A stretch of DNA of 39,218 bases, taken from the NCBI GenBank assembly GCA_030681095.1, contig JAUXTZ010000099.1, forward strand, positions 1 through 39,218. Direction: 5' to 3'. Both the position numbers and the translations under genes were made by a program. The DNA is from Burkholderiales bacterium (GTDB taxonomy: Bacteria; Pseudomonadota; Gammaproteobacteria; Burkholderiales; Thiobacteraceae). The notes beneath the pieces were generated by a model. The model was not told the DNA's origin, did not search any database, and saw only the letters and a program-made list of their open reading frames with translations. Positions 31,240 to 39,218 of the stretch are shown one piece after another; positions within the stretch are counted from its first letter, which is position 1, and the number at the start of each line of letters is the position of its first letter.

Positions 31240-32718
31240 ATGCCCGACAACATTCCGTTTATGACGATCCCGATCGATTGGCGCGTCCCTGGCCAATACA
31301 TCGAGATCGACCACACCAAGGCCGTGCGCGGCTTGCCCGGTATGCCGCGCCGCATCTTGATTCTGGGCCAGCGTCGAACCACCGGCACGGTTGCTGCGGG
31401 CGTACTAACGCGCGTGAGCCGAAAGGAAGATGGCGTTAACTATTTCGGGCGCGGCTCGATGTTGGCGCAGATGATCGACGCCAGCATTAAGGTTAACCCC
31501 TACACCGAAACCTGGGCGCTCGCACTTGACGACCTGGTCGCTGGCGTTACGGCGGCCGGGACGATTACGGTCACCGGCACCGCAACTGCGGCGGGTACCT
31601 TATACGTGTATGTGGGCGGCGTGCGCATCGCCGTGGGCATCGCCGCCGCCGCTGTGGCAAATACCATCGCCACCAACATCGCCGCCGCGATTAACGCCAA
31701 CCTCGATCTGGCCGTGACCGCAGCAGCAGCTCTCGGCGTGGTGACACTGACCGCGCGCCATAAAGGTGTTGAGGGCAACGATATCAATATCCGCTTCAGT
31801 TATTACGATGGCGAGACCATCCCGAGTGGCGTTACGTTGGCCATCGTCGCCATGTCCGGCGGCAGCGGCAACCCGGATGTGCTCACCGCTATCGCGGCCA
31901 TGAGCACCGGTGCTTATTACACCATCGTGATGCCCTGGACGGATAGCGCAAACATGGTGTCGATGGAATCCGAGCTATCAAACCGCTGGGGCGGCATGGA
32001 TATGCGCACCGGCCACTGCTTCAGCTTCAAGAATGGCACCTACTCCGGCCTTTCGACTTACGGCTCCGCGCGCAACAGCGCCCATACCACAGTGCCGGGG
32101 CTCAACAAATCGCCGACCCTGCCTTGGGTCATCGCGGCGCAGTTTGCAGCGATCGCAGATTTCTCCGCAGGCATCGACCCGGCCGTACCATTTCGCAGCT
32201 TAAGCTTGCCGGATGTGATGGCCCCGGCCGAGGCTGATCGGTTCACCAGTCAAGAGCGCAACCTGCTCATGTACGACGGCATCTCGACCATCATCTTCGA
32301 CGAATCGGGCAAGGCGATGATCGAGCAGATCATCACCACCTACCAGACCAACACCTTCGGTCTGAATGATATCTCGCTGCTCAAACTAAACACCAAATGG
32401 ACGGTGGACTACATCCGCTACGCTTTCCGCTACGCCGTGGCGCGCGATTTCCCACGTCACAAATTGGCTGGCGACGATGTGTTGCCATTCATCCAGGCAG
32501 GGCAACCCATCGCCACGCCAAAGCTGATCAAAAACACCCTGATCGGCGAGGCGATGAAGCTGGTGAAGGTTGGCCTGATCGAGGATATCGAGCAGTTCAA
32601 GCGCGATTTGATTGTAGTGCGTTCGGATGCCGATCCCAACCGGGTTAACGCAATCATCCCGCCGAACATCGTCAATCAATTCGACGTGTTTGCCGCCGCA
32701 GTTCAATTCATTTTGTAA
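31240..32718 (+). CDS. Contractile tail sheath protein (Mu gpL-like)
   Basis: A 492-residue sheath subunit that contracts for injection. The N-terminus (MTIPIDWRVPGQYIEIDHTK) and C-terminus (WTVDYIRYAFRYAVARDFPRH, then VNQFDVFAAAVQF) are as in gpL. A Thr-, Ala- and Val-rich insert at about residues 100-200 (TITVTGTATAAGTLYVYVGG) looks like an added beta domain on the outer face, also seen in other phage sheaths. GGAGCG precedes the ATG. Confidence 0.94.
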   Translation: MPDNIPFMTIPIDWRVPGQYIEIDHTKAVRGLPGMPRRILILGQRRTTGTVAAGVLTRVSRKEDGVNYFGRGSMLAQMIDASIKVNPYTETWALALDDLVAGVTAAGTITVTGTATAAGTLYVYVGGVRIAVGIAAAAVANTIATNIAAAINANLDLAVTAAAALGVVTLTARHKGVEGNDINIRFSYYDGETIPSGVTLAIVAMSGGSGNPDVLTAIAAMSTGAYYTIVMPWTDSANMVSMESELSNRWGGMDMRTGHCFSFKNGTYSGLSTYGSARNSAHTTVPGLNKSPTLPWVIAAQFAAIADFSAGIDPAVPFRSLSLPDVMAPAEADRFTSQERNLLMYDGISTIIFDESGKAMIEQIITTYQTNTFGLNDISLLKLNTKWTVDYIRYAFRYAVARDFPRHKLAGDDVLPFIQAGQPIATPKLIKNTLIGEAMKLVKVGLIEDIEQFKRDLIVVRSDADPNRVNAIIPPNIVNQFDVFAAAVQFIL

Positions 32719-32727
32719 GGAGCAAAA

Positions 32728-33078
32728 ATGCCACAAGTCACTGGACGCGTATTTATCACAGTCGGCGGGAAGCGCATCAACTCCAAGGAGGGCGCTACGC
32801 TAAAATTTGGCGGGGTCGAGCGCGAAGCCGTGCTCGCCGATAACGGCGTCATCGGGCCGATGGAAAAGATCACCGCGCCGGAGATCGATTGCACCTTGGT
32901 GCATACCAAAGAGGTGGCGCTGAAGGAAATTCAGGACATCATTGATTCGACAATCTCTTTCGATACCGATACCGGTCGCTCTTTCATCATGACCGGTGCG
33001 TTTTTCGCGGGCGGTCTTTCGCTGACGAAAGGAGAACTGCAGATCAAGTTCCAGGGCATCGAGTGCAGGGAGAATTGA
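32728..33078 (+). CDS. Tail tube protein (Mu gpM-like)
   Basis: A 116-residue tail tube subunit: GRVFITVGGKRINSKEGATL, then REAVLADNGVIGPMEKITAP and SFIMTGAFFAGGLSLTKGELQI. It stacks inside the sheath. AAGGAG precedes the ATG. Follows the sheath after 9 bp, the normal order. Confidence 0.93.
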   Translation: MPQVTGRVFITVGGKRINSKEGATLKFGGVEREAVLADNGVIGPMEKITAPEIDCTLVHTKEVALKEIQDIIDSTISFDTDTGRSFIMTGAFFAGGLSLTKGELQIKFQGIECREN

Positions 33079-33079
33079 A

Positions 33080-33400
33080 ATGACCGACGAGCTCGAAAAT
33101 AAAACAAACAACCTGACTATTGTTCGCCAGTTCAAACATGGACTGACTATCGCCGGTGTATCGCATAAGGAGTTCGAGATACACGAAGCGTCGCTCGCGG
33201 ATATGCTCGACGCCGAGAAAATCTCGCCTGCGTCGAGCCCAATGAATTTCAACGCAGAGCTAGCCGTGCGTCAGCTCGTGCGCGTGGGGGATTTCACCGG
33301 GCCATTTACCTTGAATCTATTGAAGCGATTGCGCCCGGCTGACTGGTGGACGCTGCGTGACGCGCAAGAGGAGCTTGGCGCAATGGGGGAAGGCGAGTAG
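33080..33400 (+). CDS. Tail assembly chaperone, short form (Mu gp41-like)
   Basis: A 106-residue chaperone that binds the tape measure while the tail assembles. The family signature is in FKHGLTIAGVSHKEFEIHEASLADML and LLKRLRPADWWTLRDAQEELG. The stop TAG (33398-33400) is preceded by ATG-GGG-GAA-GGC-GAG, which allows a -1 shift into a frame that encodes a matching C-terminal extension (33388-33540). Confidence 0.9.
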   Translation: MTDELENKTNNLTIVRQFKHGLTIAGVSHKEFEIHEASLADMLDAEKISPASSPMNFNAELAVRQLVRVGDFTGPFTLNLLKRLRPADWWTLRDAQEELGAMGEGE

Positions 33401-33540
33401 AGCGCTGCGCCGGGCCGCTCTATGCAATTCTTTTGCTCGCCACCAAAACCGGCTGGAGCCGCGCGGAAATCGTGGCTCTACCGCCTGCCGAATTCAATTA
33501 TTACCTTGAGAATTTAACTAAGATCAGCGATGGCCTCTAA
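33080..33540 (+). CDS. Tail assembly chaperone, -1 frameshifted long form
   Basis: The -1 frame at about 33388-33540 adds ATKTGWSRAEIVALPPAEF and YYLENLTKISDGL. That block is typical of the long form of tail chaperones in many phages (gpG-T, gp41'). The frame has no start codon of its own with a ribosome-binding site. The GGGGG run at 33385-33389 ahead of AAG is the probable slip site. It ends at TAA 33538-33540, after the tape measure ATG at 33530. The join site is approximate. Confidence 0.8.
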
Positions 33541-35383
33541 CCGTGACATGAATCTGACAATGCGGTTGATGGCCGATACGCGCCAATGGCAAGCCCGTAT
33601 GGGCGAAACCGAAAAGCGCGTTGCGTCTTTGGGCAAGGGAGTCGAGCAAGAGGGCCGACGCATGCAGGCCGCATTCGTAGGGGTGGAGCGCGCCAGCGTG
33701 CGTGCGACTACGGCGATGGTCAACAACCTGGAAAAGACCGTAAACCGGATGCGGCAACTCGCCAGCATCGCATCCGGCATCGTGGCTGGCGGTTATGTCA
33801 TTAAGCAAGCCGCCGCCGCGCCGATGGCCTACGACAGGCGTTTGGCGTTGATGGCTAACACTGCATTTTCCGACCGCAGTGTGGCGGGGCGTATTGCTGG
33901 TAAGCGTGAGTTAGATTCAACAATCGTTGGCGCGGTGCGTACCGGCGGTGGCACACGCGAGGACGCCGCAGAGACACTAGACTCATTGCTGGCCTCCGGC
34001 GCGTTCAATGCAAAATCGGCAGGTGGGCTTTTGCCGTTGTTGCAGAAATACGCTACCGGCGCTGGTGCCGCGCCGAAAGACTTGGCCAATATTGCAATAC
34101 GTGCCAAACAGAATTTTGGCATTCGCGACGATCAGTTCGGTGAGATGTTCGATAAGGCCATTGCATCAGGCCAGGCGGGCGGTTTCGAGCTTAAAGATAT
34201 GGCACGCTGGTTGCCGCAACAGATGGCCGCTGCGCGGCTCTCCGGCATGAAAGGTATGGGCGGGTTCGAGCGTCTGTTAACCGCAAACCAGCTTGGCGTC
34301 ACCGTTGCGGGCTCCAAGGATGAAGCCGGTAACAACCTGCTAAATCTCTTGGCTAAAATAAATAGCCAAGACACCGCCAATGATGCCAAAAAATTAGGCA
34401 TCAATCTTCCGGGCCGCTTGGCGGCAGGCCGCGAAAAAGGCCGTGAAGGGCTTGATACTTTTATCGACATCATTGATGAAGTCGTCGCAAAAAATCCAAA
34501 ATATAAGCAGCTCCAACAGAAAGCGGCCACTGCAACAGGGGACGAAAAACGCGCCACTTTTGCGAGCATGGCCGACATTCTGCAAGGTTCCGCCATTGGT
34601 AAATTGATTCAAGATCGACAAGCACTGATGTCCGTGATCGGAGAAATGGGACAGCGTGATTATCGAAAAAGAATTGAAGGCGTTTACGGCACAGCGACGG
34701 GCGAAGGAGATCGTTCTTTTGCCGGGGTATCTACTACCGCCAGTCACCAAGAAGAAAGACTAGCCAACGAAAAAGCCGTGGGCATGCAGACGGCTTTTGA
34801 TTCTGTATCGAGTGGTGCGGGCAATCTGGTAGGTAAACTCGCCGACCTAGCACAACAGTACCCTGGTCTGACCGCAGCTACGGTGGCCGCGACGACCGCG
34901 TTGACCGCATTGGCTGCCGCCGCTGCCGCTTCTGGCTTGTTTTCGATGCTGACCGGCGGCAAGGGTGGCGGCGCGATCAAGACGGCTTCCAAACTTAGAA
35001 CCACCGTGGCGCTGTTGGCTGGCGCAACCCCGTCTGGTTTGGCCATGATGGGAAGCGGTGCGCTCGCCACAGGGGGGTTGGCGCTGGCTGGTGCAGGCGC
35101 CGCCGGTTACGGTATCGGCTCGCTTGCTTATAGTAAAGGCCTGGCGGGGACAACGGTCGGTGACAAGATCGGCGAAACGATTGCTAAGACCCTGGCCTTT
35201 TTCGGCAATGAGGAAGCGCGCCGAGCGGTCGAAATAACCGAGAAATTCAAGCAGGCCGAGATCAAGGGCGAGATCCGCGTTAAGGTTGATCAGGACGGTC
35301 GCATCGCATCCGTGCGCGCCACCAGCTCCAACTCCCGCGTGCCAATGAACGTCGATGCGGGCGAGACAATGAGGCAGCCATGA
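33530..35383 (+). CDS. Tail tape measure protein (Mu gp42-like)
   Basis: A 617-residue protein that sets tail length and probably forms the DNA channel on injection. The N-terminus (LTMRLMADTRQWQARMGETEKRV) is a coiled coil; two Ala-/Gly-rich hydrophobic stretches (VAATTALTALAAAAAASGLF and GALATGGLALAGAGAAGYGI) near residues 450-530 are typical. Its ATG lies inside the end of the chaperone's shifted frame. Stop overlaps the next ATG. Confidence 0.92.
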   Translation: MASNRDMNLTMRLMADTRQWQARMGETEKRVASLGKGVEQEGRRMQAAFVGVERASVRATTAMVNNLEKTVNRMRQLASIASGIVAGGYVIKQAAAAPMAYDRRLALMANTAFSDRSVAGRIAGKRELDSTIVGAVRTGGGTREDAAETLDSLLASGAFNAKSAGGLLPLLQKYATGAGAAPKDLANIAIRAKQNFGIRDDQFGEMFDKAIASGQAGGFELKDMARWLPQQMAAARLSGMKGMGGFERLLTANQLGVTVAGSKDEAGNNLLNLLAKINSQDTANDAKKLGINLPGRLAAGREKGREGLDTFIDIIDEVVAKNPKYKQLQQKAATATGDEKRATFASMADILQGSAIGKLIQDRQALMSVIGEMGQRDYRKRIEGVYGTATGEGDRSFAGVSTTASHQEERLANEKAVGMQTAFDSVSSGAGNLVGKLADLAQQYPGLTAATVAATTALTALAAAAAASGLFSMLTGGKGGGAIKTASKLRTTVALLAGATPSGLAMMGSGALATGGLALAGAGAAGYGIGSLAYSKGLAGTTVGDKIGETIAKTLAFFGNEEARRAVEITEKFKQAEIKGEIRVKVDQDGRIASVRATSSNSRVPMNVDAGETMRQP

Positions 35384-36594
35384 TCTCGCCCTGGCGTCAG
35401 CAACTCCAGCGCGCGAAATTTCGCGACGTGGCGTTTTTTGTGCGGTCCACGGACGGGCAGGTCGGTCGCCGCACCGTGCTGCACGAATACCCGCAGCGGG
35501 ATGATCCCTACTCGGAAGACATGGGGCGCCGTGCGCGGGAGTTCACGATTGAGGCCATCATCATCGGCCCCGATTATTTCAAGGTGCGCGATGCGCTGAT
35601 CGATGCCATCGAGACGCCCGGCCCCGGCACGCTGATACATCCCTACCGGGGACGCATGGAAGTGGTGCTGTCGCAACCCGCGCGGATATCCGAGTCGCCC
35701 GAGGAGGGCGGCCTGGTGCGCTTCTCGCTCACCTTTGTCGAGGCGGGCAAGAACCAGCAGCCTTCCGCCCGCGCCGATACTCGCACGCAGGTCGATCAGG
35801 CGGCCGCGAATGCTACTAGCGCGGTCGCGGCAGATTTCGCCAAGGTGTTTTCGGTAGCGGATAAGCCGGAGTTTGTCGAGGCTTCCGCGCTTGCAGTGGC
35901 GCGTAACGTTACCGCCGCGATCACAGCGGTGCGCAGCGGCATGATTCCCGACCTCTCGGTGATCGCCGAATACACCGCCGCCGCATTTGGTGTGAGCAAC
36001 GCCCTGGGCTCGCTGATCCGCAGCCCGGCGGATCTCGCCTCCAACATCATGGGCCTAGTGCAAGGGCTGCGCGGACTGGGGCGTTCACCGCTGGCGGGCT
36101 TCGATGCGCTGGCTGGGTTGTTCGGTTATGGCAGCGACCTCAAACCCGTGCCGACCACCACGGTGGTGCGGCGTGCGCAAGCCGCCAACCAAGCGGCGCT
36201 GGTGATCCTAACGCGCCAGACGGCTGCTATCGAGGGCGCGCGGGCAGCAGCTCAAGCCGATTACGAGAGCTACAACCAGGCGATTACCGTGCGCGACAAA
36301 ATCGCCGATCAACTAGACAGCGAAGCCCAGATCGCACCCGAGGCTGTGTACACCGCGCTGATCGATCTGCGCGCCGCAACGGTGCGCGACATCACCGCGC
36401 GCGGCGCTGATCTGGCGCGCATCAGCAGCATCACCTTGCCGTCGACCATGCCCGCCGTGGTGGCCGCATACCGCATCTATGGCGACGCGACCAAAGAGGC
36501 CGAGTTGGTCACCCGTAACCGCATTCGTCATCCCGGTTTTGTGCCCGGCGGTGCGCCGCTCGAAGTGCTGGCCGCGAGTAAAGCGTTTTCCTAG
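35380..36594 (+). CDS. DNA circularisation/tail protein (Mu gpN-like)
   Basis: A 404-residue protein. The N-terminus (SPWRQQLQRAKFRDVAFFVR, then FTIEAIIIGPDYFKVRDALI) matches the DNA_circ_N domain of gp43/N. In Mu, N is a tail protein needed for circularising injected DNA. It overlaps the tape measure gene by ATGA. Confidence 0.92.
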   Translation: MISPWRQQLQRAKFRDVAFFVRSTDGQVGRRTVLHEYPQRDDPYSEDMGRRAREFTIEAIIIGPDYFKVRDALIDAIETPGPGTLIHPYRGRMEVVLSQPARISESPEEGGLVRFSLTFVEAGKNQQPSARADTRTQVDQAAANATSAVAADFAKVFSVADKPEFVEASALAVARNVTAAITAVRSGMIPDLSVIAEYTAAAFGVSNALGSLIRSPADLASNIMGLVQGLRGLGRSPLAGFDALAGLFGYGSDLKPVPTTTVVRRAQAANQAALVILTRQTAAIEGARAAAQADYESYNQAITVRDKIADQLDSEAQIAPEAVYTALIDLRAATVRDITARGADLARISSITLPSTMPAVVAAYRIYGDATKEAELVTRNRIRHPGFVPGGAPLEVLAASKAFS

Positions 36595-36621
36595 AACCGT
36601 GACCCTCGGAAAACTAAGCTG

Positions 36622-37740
36622 ATGCGCATGGATAACCCGAATCAAAACCTGGCTGAGTTAAAAGTAGGTGGTGCCTTCTACGGCGGCTGGAAGCGGCTAT
36701 CAATCACCCGATCGATCGAGCAGATTGCAGGCACGTTTGATTTGGAAGTGACCGAGCGCTGGCCGGGGCAATCATCTGCGCGCCCGATTAAACCGGGTGA
36801 GCCGTGTCAGGTGTTGCTGGGTGGCGAGCCGGTGATTACCGGCCATGTGGACACCGCTGAGGTGAGCTATGACAATTCGTCGCACAGTTTCCGCGTTTCC
36901 GGGCGGGATAAGACCGGCGACCTGGTCGATTGCTCTGCGATCTACAAGACCGGGCAATGGGCCAATTCTAAGCTGGACCGCATTGCCCGCGATCTGCTCG
37001 ATCCGTTCAAGATTAAAGTGGTAGTGGAAACCGACGTCGGCGCGGCGTTTCCGAGCTACAAAATCCAGGAAGGCGAGACCGTATTCGAGTGCCTGGAGCG
37101 CGCGGCCCGCATGAAAGCTGTATTGCTGGTGAGTAACACGGCGGGCGATCTGGTGATTACCCGCGCATCGAAGCAGCTTGTCGCGGCCTATCTGGCCGAG
37201 GGCGAGAACATCCTCTCCGCGCGCGCCGAATTTAGCTGGAAGGAGCGCTTTTCCCGGTACACGGTGAAGGGCCAGGACAAGGGCAACGATGACCAGAACG
37301 GCGCGGCCGTGGCACAAATTTCCGGTGCCGTGACGGACGAAACGATCAACCGCTATCGCCCCTTGATCGTGCTCGCCGAGAGCCACGGCCCCGGCGCGAC
37401 GCTGCGCGATCGCGCCGAGTGGGAGCGCAATGTGCGCGCCGGTCGCGGCGCACGTGGCACGATCAGCGTGCAGGGCTGGCGTCATGCTGGCGGCGACATA
37501 TGGCGACCCAATACATTGGTGCGCGTGGTGTCCCCCATGATCTATCTGGATGCCGACATGCTGATCGTCGGCTGCGCCTACACGCTGGACGAAGGCGGCA
37601 CGCGCACCGAGCTATCGATTGCCCGGCGCGAATCTTTTGAGTTGCTGGCCGGTATTGGCCGCTCTAAGCTCAGCCAAAAACTCAACGATAAAGAGCAAAA
37701 AGAGAAAAAGAAAAAGGGCGACGATTGGAGCCTCCAATGA
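36622..37740 (+). CDS. Baseplate hub protein (Mu gpP/gp44-like)
   Basis: A 372-residue hub. AELKVGGAFYGGWKRLSITR, then FDLEVTERWPGQ and GHVDTAEVSYDNSSHSFRV are the typical blocks of gp44/late control D-like hubs. It has a choice of ATG at 36622 or 36628, differing by two residues. The C-terminus is Lys-/Asp-rich. Stop overlaps gp45. Confidence 0.9.
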   Translation: MRMDNPNQNLAELKVGGAFYGGWKRLSITRSIEQIAGTFDLEVTERWPGQSSARPIKPGEPCQVLLGGEPVITGHVDTAEVSYDNSSHSFRVSGRDKTGDLVDCSAIYKTGQWANSKLDRIARDLLDPFKIKVVVETDVGAAFPSYKIQEGETVFECLERAARMKAVLLVSNTAGDLVITRASKQLVAAYLAEGENILSARAEFSWKERFSRYTVKGQDKGNDDQNGAAVAQISGAVTDETINRYRPLIVLAESHGPGATLRDRAEWERNVRAGRGARGTISVQGWRHAGGDIWRPNTLVRVVSPMIYLDADMLIVGCAYTLDEGGTRTELSIARRESFELLAGIGRSKLSQKLNDKEQKEKKKKGDDWSLQ

Positions 37741-38330
37741 TGCAGGCCTTTTCCCGGCTCCTTGGCCCGATGGCCCGCCGCATTCGGCTACTGACAGCAC
37801 GAGCCGTAGTCACGGTTATCAACGATGCGTTGAAGATGCAAGGTGTGCAGGTCAAGCTGCTCGATGGCGAGGTATGCGACAACGTCGAGCGCTTCCAAAA
37901 TTACGGCTTCACCTCCCATCCTTTGCCCGGCGCGGAAGGCATCTATCTTTCAATCGGCGGCGACCGCGACCACGGTGCGGTGATCGCGGTCGATGACCGG
38001 CGCTACCGGATCAAAGGTTTGCAAAGCGGCGAGGTGGCGATCTACACCGACGAGGGCGACAGCATCGTGCTGAAGCGCGGCAGGTTGGTCGAAGTGAACA
38101 CGCAAACATTTCGCATCAACGCATCCACGTTAGTTGAAATAAATACGCCCAAAGTGCAGATGAACGCGCCCTTAGTTGCGACCACGGGCGAAATAAAAGC
38201 CGACCTCGATATCACGGATCGCAACGCCACGACGCCAAAGTCGATGCGCGGCATGCGGGATGTTTACAACGTGCACACCCACACCGACCCGCAAGGCGGC
38301 AGCGTTTCTACACCGACTGGGCAGATGTAA
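37737..38330 (+). CDS. Baseplate spike (Mu gpV/gp45-like)
   Basis: A 197-residue baseplate assembly protein. FQNYGFTSHPLPGAEGIYLS and a later beta-helix of VEVNTQTFRINAST-type strands match gp45. Near the C-terminus the VYNVHTHTDPQGG motif has the His-x-His that binds iron at the spike tip in Mu. ATG 37737 is used because GGAG lies six bases ahead. Confidence 0.92.
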   Translation: MMQAFSRLLGPMARRIRLLTARAVVTVINDALKMQGVQVKLLDGEVCDNVERFQNYGFTSHPLPGAEGIYLSIGGDRDHGAVIAVDDRRYRIKGLQSGEVAIYTDEGDSIVLKRGRLVEVNTQTFRINASTLVEINTPKVQMNAPLVATTGEIKADLDITDRNATTPKSMRGMRDVYNVHTHTDPQGGSVSTPTGQM

Positions 38331-38783
38331 ATGAGCGATCTGCGCACCTTGTTTGTATCGTTCGAGGCCGGAGCAGACCTGGCGCTGGAAGGGTTCGCGC
38401 TCGCCACCGACGATGGCTTAGAGACCGCTGTGATCCTCTCGCTTTTCACCGATGCCCGCGCGGCCGACGACGACGCACTACCCGCCGGATCGACCGAGCG
38501 GCGCGGTGCGTGGATCGATTCGTACCCGGTGGTCGATGGCGATAAGTTTGGTAGCCGCCTCTGGCTACTACAGCGCGAGAAGCAAACCCAGGACACGCTT
38601 AACCGCGCCAAAGAGTATGCGGAAGAAGCGCTCGGCTGGATGATCTCAGACGGCGTCGCTAGCCGCGTTGATGTCGCAGCCTTCATCGTGCGCATGGGCG
38701 TGCTTGGCTTGTCGATCGCGATCCACCGGCCCGATGTCAGTGTGACGCGCTATCGATACGAAAACTTGTGGAATAACGCCTGA
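38331..38783 (+). CDS. Baseplate protein gp46
   Basis: A 150-residue protein matching gp46. Typical elements are LETAVILSLFTDARAADDD, RRGAWIDSYPVVDGDKFGSR and TLNRAKEYAEEALGWMI. It starts one base after the spike's stop and forms the wedge with gp47. Its stop overlaps the next ATG (TGATG). Confidence 0.93.
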   Translation: MSDLRTLFVSFEAGADLALEGFALATDDGLETAVILSLFTDARAADDDALPAGSTERRGAWIDSYPVVDGDKFGSRLWLLQREKQTQDTLNRAKEYAEEALGWMISDGVASRVDVAAFIVRMGVLGLSIAIHRPDVSVTRYRYENLWNNA

Positions 38784-39218
38784 TGCCATTCTCTCGCCCG
38801 ACATTGCAAACCCTGATCGATCGCGTGATCAGCGACTTTGAGTCGCGCCTGCCGGGTGCAGATGCGCGGCTGCGCAGATCGAATCTCAATGTGCTGTCGC
38901 GCATTCACGCGAGTGCAGCGCATAGCTTGTATGGTTTTCTGGATTGGATTTCGCGCCAGGTCTTTCCAGATACCGCCGAAGCGGAGAATCTCGAACGCTG
39001 GTCTACGATCTGGGGCATACAGCGCCGCGTTGCCGCATTCGCTATTGGACAGGCCACGGTAACGGGTACCAACGGTACGGTGATACCGCCCGCCACGCGC
39101 TTCAAGCGTGCCGATGGTGTCGAATATGAAACCGATGCACAGGTCACCATCGCGAGTGGCACCGCAACCGTGGCGTTCACTGCAATCGGTGCAGGGCAAA
39201 ACGGCAATGCAAGTGCCA
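38783..39218 (+). CDS. Baseplate protein J (Mu gp47-like), 3' end outside window
   Basis: The frame runs open to the end of the window, 145 residues seen. RPTLQTLIDRVISDFESRL, then GFLDWISRQVFPDTAEAENLERW and QATVTGTNGTVIPPATRF are the signature of Baseplate_J. The rest, with gp48, fibre and the right end, lies beyond. Confidence 0.9.
   Translation, partial: MPFSRPTLQTLIDRVISDFESRLPGADARLRRSNLNVLSRIHASAAHSLYGFLDWISRQVFPDTAEAENLERWSTIWGIQRRVAAFAIGQATVTGTNGTVIPPATRFKRADGVEYETDAQVTIASGTATVAFTAIGAGQNGNASA

Larger units (their letters stand above)
2317..39218. mobile_element. Mu-like transposable prophage, left end to baseplate J (right end outside window)
   Basis: Gene order is Mu-like: repressor, Ner, MuA, MuB, GemA, Mor, lysis, gp25-29, F, I/Z, T, gp35-47. 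The left end is placed at the TGT of 2317 because Mu-type elements begin with 5'-TG, because the first TTGGCAC-type site begins 13 bp inside it, and because host sequence ends just before it. If so, the 5-bp target duplicate would be 2312-2316 (CCAAT); its partner copy lies outside the window. All genes seen appear intact, so the left 37 kb could belong to a functional phage. The exact boundary is inferred to within a few bases. Confidence 0.85.

Overview
The window holds the chromosome-proximal part of a Mu-like (transposable, Myoviridae-type) prophage in a proteobacterial chromosome. Bases 1-2282 are host genes, all on the + strand: the 3' part of an M16 peptidase-family gene, rsmD, coaD and a YfhL-type 2[4Fe-4S] ferredoxin gene. 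The gene content and roughly 60% GC fit a betaproteobacterium, perhaps a Nitrosomonadales-like lineage; that placement is inference. The prophage begins about 35 bp after the ferredoxin stop, at a candidate 5'-TGT end near 2317. Three copies of a TTGGCAC-type site mark the left end. The right end lies outside the window, which stops inside the baseplate J gene.

Control and early region (2317-7090): a LexA-like repressor (S24 autopeptidase type) on the - strand diverges from a Ner-like regulator. Between them lies an AT-rich switch with five copies of a 12-bp motif. A CII-like protein, the MuA-type DDE transposase and the MuB-type ATPase follow. The semi-early/middle region (7092-14316) packs about twenty small genes, usually with ATGA or GTGA overlaps. 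It includes winged-helix proteins, a DUF3164 protein, HU, a cupin-like protein, a protein with a C-terminal Rieske [2Fe-2S] motif, GemA/gp16 and a Mor-type activator.

Lysis and late region (14332-39218): a membrane-anchored protein, an exported HNH protein, a zinc amidase, a small holin-like protein and an Rz/Rz1 spanin pair with overlapping genes come first. They are followed by an accessory virion module with a LamG-like/Ala-rich protein, then Mu gp25-26-27, large terminase, portal and gpF with a C-terminal nuclease-like domain. A 385-bp gene-free gap comes next, followed by protease/scaffold, decoration protein, major capsid gpT, gp35-38, sheath, tube, frameshifted tail chaperone, tape measure, gp43-46 and gp47 (partial). 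A shared sequence block lies 41-42 bp (measured from its TTTAGCGGAT core) upstream of both the amidase and protease genes and is a good candidate for the late-promoter/activator site.

The main items for a second look are: a structured RNA candidate on the - strand of the 26.1-kb gap; the Rieske plus cupin genes; the late-promoter block; the five-site operator array; a -1 frameshift in the tail chaperone; a perfect 12-bp hairpin inside a bridging mini-ORF before gpF; a signal-like N-terminus on the major capsid protein; and the mosaic LamG/Ala-rich virion protein. All family names rest on reading motifs and gene order; no database search was run.
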